From Malania oleifera (lineage: Eukaryota > Streptophyta > Magnoliopsida > Santalales > Ximeniaceae), in the NCBI RefSeq assembly GCF_029873635.1, contig NC_080428.1:67575601-67639600 (forward strand): a DNA stretch of 64,000 nt. Direction: 5' to 3'. Positions 58,804 through 64,000 of this stretch are shown here, one piece after another. Every line of letters starts with the position of its first letter. The stretch's first letter is position 1. A program made the translations under genes and the position numbers. The notes under the pieces were generated by a model, which ran no database searches, was not told where the DNA came from, and saw nothing but the letters and a program-made list of their open reading frames with translations.

Positions 58804-59368
58804 GGAGAAAACCGCAAGCACATGAATTAAATTTTTCATTTTTAAATTAAAAAGTATGATGTTTTACTAACCTAAAAAAAATATGATTAATAATTTTTAG
58901 AAAAAAAATAAATATTCTTTGTAATAAAAAAATTTGTTGTCAATTTTTAGATATTGCTTGTAAGGATGAGTTAAGTTTTTGTTTAATTGAGTTTTTGAAA
59001 ATAGCATATACTTAGGGTTAGATATTTATTTATTAATTTTTTTTTATATTTATGTTTTTTAAATTCAAAATATTAAGTGTACTTTATTTTTAAGTTTTGT
59101 AGGCCTATAAATATCCTAAAGCATTAATTTTAAAACATAGTTTCTATATACAATTTTTTTTACATTACTTTTATCATATTATTTTGTCGTCCAAATATAG
59201 AGAGAACGTATTCTTTGTGAAACTTTATACAATTTATAATTTATACAAAATTGGATAGGGTCGTATAATTCAAATCGAATTATTGTATTTTAGGGAAGAC
59301 AAATCAAAATGAAGTTTTACTACACCGATTTGTAGGTTAAATTGAAAAAATCACAAAGGGCTTAAATT
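58804..59368. other. AT-rich intergenic DNA upstream of eIF5B
   Basis: No gene seen. A/T homopolymers dominate. Confidence 0.5.
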
Positions 59369-59800
59369 GATATACCCCAAATATATCACCTATATAGAGG
59401 AAACCAAACCACGGCATTAATGAGGGCACTTACCGGCCAAATCAATCGCCTAGCCAAAGCAATTGACGCCCGTCTTATAATGACCAGAGCAATCCACGCC
59501 AACGGGGTAATAACCGAAGCGATTCACGTTCGCATCATAATTCGCCAATAAATGGCATATCACTTTCGAGTCAAACTATTTCACTATAAATAGGAACTCG
59601 GAGAAGACGATAAGGTATCTCATTTTAAACTCATCTTTACTATTACTTACAACCTCTCAAGAGCAATCTCTTACCTAGGCATCGGAGTGATCCCCCAGAG
59701 TACACCTCGAGTCCTTTAATTCACTCTTCGTTCATCATTTTTCAAGTGATCGAGATCGAAAGTTCATCGGAGGTCATTCGACATTTTTATTACGCAACAT
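59369..59800 (+). repeat. Tat-like LTR remnant (solo or displaced)
   Basis: Contains CCAAATATATCACC near its start and AAGGTATCTCATTTT, CTTACCTAGGCATCGGAGTG and ATCCCCCAGAGTACACCTCG near its end, matching the same blocks in the LTR at 59970-60403. No PBS follows. The ends are approximate. Confidence 0.6.
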
Positions 59801-59969
59801 AATTTTTTCTAAAGAGAACGAGATATATGTATCTCAGCCTAATTGTGATTCGTGTTTGTGTTTGTTTTGCATATAAATTTTTTTTGTTATATTTGTATTA
59901 TATTCTTAACAAATTGTAACATGATTTTGTTTTATGTTGGTTGCTTATCGATTTTATCATTATTTTTTA

Positions 59970-60403
59970 TGTGCCCAAAATATATCAGCTAATAAGAGAA
60001 AGTCAACACCTAGTCACCACTCCCCAAGTCAGACCTTCTGACAAGAGCAATCAACTCTAACCCAATAAAGAGGATGAGAGATCCACGTCGGCGCCTTAAA
60101 TGGTCGGAGTAACACGCGCGGACACTTTATGACCTGGGAGCAATTCATGCCATCGCGCCATAAAGACAAATCAACTCAAGGGTCAACCCTAACCACTATA
60201 AAAAAGGACGCGGGGAAAAGGCCAAGGTACGTCATTGGACGCCCATTTTTACTGTTGCATTTAGCCTCTCTAAAGCATTTCCCTTACTTAGGTATCGGAG
60301 CGATCCCCCAGAGTACACCCCGGGTCCTCCAAGCCTTTCTTCATTTCCCTTTTTCAGGTCAATGGAAGTCGAAAGAGCAGTCTCATTGATTTTATCCTGT
60401 AAC
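59970..60403 (+). repeat. 5' LTR of Tat-like Ty3/gypsy element
   Basis: From TGTGCCCAAAATATATCAGC to TTTTATCCTGTAACA, directly before the PBS. It includes GGTATCGGAGCGATCCCCCA and GAGTACACCCCGGGTCC blocks, also seen (decayed) in the LTRs near 24360 and 33190. The left boundary is approximate. Confidence 0.7.
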
Positions 60404-60424
60404 AGTTGGTGCCGTCTATGGGAA
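60404..60424 (+). promoter_or_regulatory. Primer binding site of the Tat-like element
   Basis: GTTGGTGCCGTCTATGGGAA follows the LTR. TGGTGCCG resembles the tRNA-Asp-type TGGCGCCG start used by many Tat/Athila elements, with one change. Confidence 0.75.
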
Positions 60425-60447
60425 CTTGCTTCTGAGAGGCGATCATC

Positions 60448-61790
60448 TTGCTCTCAACCTCCAAAATTCTAACAATGCCAACCACATGCAATTCTAGCTC
60501 TAGTCTTGTCGCCGAAAAAGAGTCGCCCCAATCCATTAACTCCACACCCGCACAACCATCGGGGGTCACCAAAGAAGAATTCCTTGCTTTTCAAAAGAAA
60601 ATGGAGGATATGTTCAACCTACTCTTACAGAAAAAGAGTCAGGAAGGGTATGTCCCCCCATCAACAATAGGTGAGTCCCGACGCAACCAAGAAAGCAGAT
60701 AAGACAAAGGAGGGTGAGGATAAAACCTACCTCACCAAGAAGGTAGAAGACGCGAATAACATAGGAGTCAACCAACAAAGATTCACGAAACTGGAAGAAA
60801 GGATTAAGAAAATATACCAAATAGAGAAAATTGATGAAATAAGGCAAGACCAACCCGTTCTACGGGGAAGCATCTCTAAGATCCTCGGAGCCGCCATTCA
60901 CCAAAAAAGTGATGGAGGTTCCACTGCCGCGCAAATTCAAGATGCCAACCTTTGAAAAGTACGAGGGTCTGTCTGATCCAATTGACCATTTAGACACCTT
61001 CAGGGTGTTAATGCAGTTGCAAGGCGCTTCTGACGCCATCATGTGCCGAGCTTTTGCAGCAATCCTTAAAGGTGGTGCCAAAGATTGGTACTGGACCTTG
61101 TGACCTGGATCGATTGGTTCCTTCTCGGAGATGGAACAGCTATTCACCAGCCACTTCCTCAGTAGTCGGCGAATCGTCAGATGATTAGCCCATCTAATGA
61201 GCATGGTCCAGGGAGAAAGGGAGACGCTAAAGAAGTTCATGCATCACTTCAATACTACGACCCTGGAGATCTGCAACCTAGACATGGGGGTGGCTTTGGC
61301 AGCTCTGACCATAGCCCTTCAGCCCGAAAACTTCTTGTACTCTCTAGGGAAGAAGTCGCCGGCTGATATGGGAGAATTGATGGCCCGAGCACAGAAGTAC
61401 GTCAACCTCGAAGAAATAATGGACACTAAGGGAAATTGTATCGAGCTGAAAGGGAAAGGTAATAGTCGGAAGACGGGAAAACCCTTTAGACCCACAAAGT
61501 GACAGGAGACCAGTACGCTGCTTGCCAGCTCTAGGTCAAGAGGGCAGTCCAATAAGTTCTCCACCTATACGCCTCTAAACGCACCGTGGTCCGATGTGTT
61601 GATGCATATAAGGAAGAAGGACTATAACTCATAGCCCGAACCTATGCGAACCCCTTCATACAAACGCAATATGTCCAAGTTCTGTCAATTCCATAGGGAT
61701 CATGGACACGATACAGAGGAGTGTATTCAGCTAAAGAATGAGATTGAAGCCTTAATCAAAAGGGGATACCTGTTAAGATTCATAAAGAAG
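60448..61790 (+). pseudogene. Tat-like gag, frameshifted
   Basis: Three overlapping frames hold one gag. 60448-60702 ends in KEEFLAFQKKMEDMFNLLLQ. 60671-60955 has RFTKLEERIKKIYQ. 60909-61502 has PRKFKMPTFEKYEGLSDPID, LQGASDAIMCRAFAA, FLSSRRIVR (stop) LAHL, EICNLDMGVALAALTIALQP and LMARAQKYVNLEE. At about 61678-61770 a zinc-binding motif reads KFCQFHRDHGHDTEECIQLK (C-x2-H...GH.T.EC). Gag would package the RNA in particles. At least two frame breaks and several stops are present. Confidence 0.85.
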
Positions 61791-62079
61791 AAAGATTAGC
61801 AAGGGGAACCTCGCGAACAGAAGAGACCCAACGGAGACGAGAAGGAAGAATAGATCATAGGGTAAATCGCGGTGATCTTTGGAAGATCCGCTAGTGGCAC
61901 AGGTGCTCGCAAAAGATATGCTAAGTAGGTACTCTCAACGGAGAAAAAGGAGTCAAGTGGCAAAAGGAATAAACAAGATGAGGTTATCATCTTTGACAGT
62001 GGAGACAAAGAATGAGTGCAACAACCACATGACGACGCACTAGTACTCTCCTTACTGGTGGCAAATTACAAAGTAAGTC

Positions 62080-62712
62080 GTGTATTTGATAGATAACGGT
62101 AGCTCGGCCAACGTTATGTTATGGTCGATGCTCAAAGGAATGAAGATCGGCAAGGAACGACTCAAACCAATCTCAACCCCCTTAGTCAGGTTCGGTGAGG
62201 ACGTAGTTCATCCCATGGGAACAATCACACTACCAGTAACAATAGGGACGACCCCACAACAAGTTACTTCACTGACGGAATTCCTGGTAGTCGACCGGCC
62301 ATCAGTATACAACATCATATTAGGCCGCCCCTTGCTTAATGCTGTCCGGGCCGTAACATCAACATACCACCTCAAGATGAAATTCCCTACCCCACACAGG
62401 ATTGGGGTGGTCAAGGGAGATCAAGCAGTGGCTCGGAACTACTACGTAATGGCCTTAAAAGGGAAGATAGAAGCCTGGGAGACCTTAACCATAGAAGACC
62501 TGGAGATGAGGGGGGAATACGCTCAAATCAGCACAGTGGGTGAAGACATCACACATATACCCCTAAAAGGAAACCAGAAGAGGTGCATGCAAATCGGGAG
62601 CCGCCTACCTGACACCTTGAAAGCAGAACTAAGCGAACTACTGGGCGAATTCACAGACGTGTTCACTTGGTCGGCCGAAGATATGCCGAGTATTGACCCT
62701 GCAATCATATAG
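62080..62712 (+). pseudogene. Tat-like aspartic protease region
   Basis: 210-residue open frame reading LIDNGSSANVMLWSMLKGM, LVRFGEDVVHPMGTITLPVT, FLVVDRPSVYNIILGRPLLN and NYYVMALKGK. This is the retroviral-type protease of Tat elements. The active-site triplet is D-N-G where relatives usually have D-G-G or D-T/S-G. The frame runs on to ELLGEFTDVFTWSAEDMPSI, the start of RT, and stops at 62710. Confidence 0.85.
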
Positions 62713-64000
62713 CACAAGTTGCAAGTTGACCCCAACCACCGACCTGTGAAATAGAAGAAAAGGAGCTTCGCGATGGAGCCAATCGAGGTAATTGATGAAG
62801 AGGTGACGAAACTGGTGCAAGCCAGGTTTGTCAAGGAGGTTAACTATCTGAAGTGGTTAAGCAACGTGGAATGACGCACCTGCATAGATTTCATAGACCT
62901 AAATAAGGCATGTCCGAATGATAGCTTCCCTCTCCCCTGAATTGATCAGCTGGTGGATTCAACCTCCGGGCATGAACTTCTCAGCTTTATGGTTGCCTAC
63001 TCGGGATACAATCAAATCCCAATGCATCGAGCTGATAAAGAGAAAACATCCTTTGTCACCGAGAGAGGGCTATATTGTTACCGACTAATGCCCTTCGGAT
63101 TAAAAAACGCAAGGGCCACGTATTAGAGATTGGTGAATAGGATATTTAAATAACAACTCAGTAAAACAATGGAAGCATACGTAGACGACATGCTGGTGAA
63201 AAGTTTAAAAGTGAAGGAGCACTGCAAAGATCTGAGGGAGACGTTTGAGTTGTTGCACAGGTACCAAATGAAACTAAACACTTCGAAGTGCATGTTTGGT
63301 GTTTCTGCAAGAAAGTTTCTTGGATTTATGGTGACGCACAGAGGGATAGAAGCCAATCCGGACAAAATAAGGGCACTATTAGAAATAGAGGCCCCACGGA
63401 CGAAGAAAGAGGTCTAAATCTTGACAGGAAGGATAGCCTCCCTCAACAAATTTGTCTCCTGCTCAAGGGACAAAGGCCTACCCTTCTTCAAGGCACTAAG
63501 GAAGAAAGGAGGATTTGAATTGGGGAAGGAGCAGAAGAAAGCCTTCGAACAACTCAAATAGTATTTTGGCTCTTCGCCTCTATTAACAAAGGCGAATCCG
63601 GGAGAATACCTCTACTTATACATAGCTTCGATGGCAAATGTGATCAGCTCGGTCCTAGTTCAAGAAGAAAGTAGGCAGCACAGACCCATATACTACACTA
63701 GCAAAGTGTTGAGTAGAGCTGAGAAGAATTACAGTACGGGTGAAAAGGCAACCTTCTCCATCATTTGTGTCGCACGAAAGTTGAGGCCTTACTTTCAAGC
63801 GCACAAGGTAATTGTGTTGAGAAACCTACCATTGAGGCAGATTTTTCAGCGGCTAGAGAGTTCGGGAAGGATGATGAAGTGGTCCATTGAATTAGGTGAG
63901 TTCGATATACAATGCCTACCAAGGCCTACTGTCAAGGCCCAGGTGCTAGCCGGCTTTACAGCTGAAAGACCCCCCGAGGTAGCACGAAAGTCGGAGGTAC
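62713..64000 (+). pseudogene. Tat-like reverse transcriptase and RNase H, decayed, runs off window
   Basis: After a TAG the same frame continues: FAMEPIEVIDEEVTKLVQAR, CIDFIDLNKACPNDSFPLP, FMVAYSGYNQIPMH, YRLMPFGLKNARATY, then the catalytic YVDDMLVKS at about 63169, and KFLGFMVTHRGIEANPDKI. RNase H follows with PGEYLYLYIASMANVISSVL, RPIYYTSKVLSRAEKNYSTG. Eight or so single stop codons, mostly explained by C-to-T (CGA/CAG/CAA to TGA/TAG/TAA) or G-to-A changes, break an otherwise continuous frame. This suggests decay by deamination of a methylated copy. Integrase and the 3' LTR would lie beyond 64000. Confidence 0.88.

Noticed and set aside
1-64000. A new defence, toxin or metabolic gene system
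   Set aside because: Apart from RNase T2 and eIF5B, all coding-like sequence fits known retroelement families. I see no unexplained conserved gene cluster.

Overview
This window looks like nuclear DNA of a eudicot plant, probably from a repeat-rich genome. It is AT-rich, has many microsatellites, and contains split genes with GT-AG introns. It holds only two genes that I judge intact, both on the minus strand. The first is a secreted RNase T2 (S-like ribonuclease, four exons, 13398 to 10819, 231 aa). The second is translation initiation factor eIF5B (eleven coding exons, 57737 to 38311, 1,338 aa, plus a likely 5'UTR exon near 58765-58611). I rebuilt both from splice sites, and every junction keeps the reading frame.

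Almost everything else is transposable-element debris, much of it nested. Region 1-9.7 kb: a broken plant-transposon-domain gene (1-883); a SIRE-like Ty1/copia element on the minus strand with a 2-kb LTR, PBS and gag; an older copia pol (about 5.2-8.2 kb); the start of a gypsy-type LTR (8703); and inside that a complete TRIM (9144-9676). Region 10.8-13.5 kb: the RNase gene, whose second intron carries a MITE with an 8-bp target duplication. Region 14.4-23.1 kb: one RTE-type LINE split by a Ty3/gypsy element (duplication CACAT) and by a 5'-truncated L1. Region 24.1-33.3 kb: a non-autonomous Tat-like Ty3/gypsy element that carries a roughly 62-bp palindromic tandem array and holds three solo LTRs. 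Two of those LTRs face each other and make a 1.8-kb inverted repeat. Region 34.5-37.8 kb: a near full-length RTE LINE with a 16-bp target duplication.

Region 38.3-58.8 kb is the eIF5B gene. Its ninth intron has grown to 11.6 kb through LINE and gypsy insertions. Region 59.4-64 kb holds a Tat-like Ty3/gypsy LTR pair, PBS, and a decayed gag-protease-RT-RNase H polyprotein that runs off the window edge.

I found no CRISPR array, prokaryotic operon, complete tRNA or rRNA gene, or evident new enzymatic system. The most notable observations concern DNA structure: the inverted solo-LTR pair, an LTR shortened by a repeat-mediated deletion, palindrome clusters in LTRs, hairpins whose position is kept while their sequence changes between LTR families, and the transposon-loaded eIF5B intron with a neighbouring GC-AG intron.
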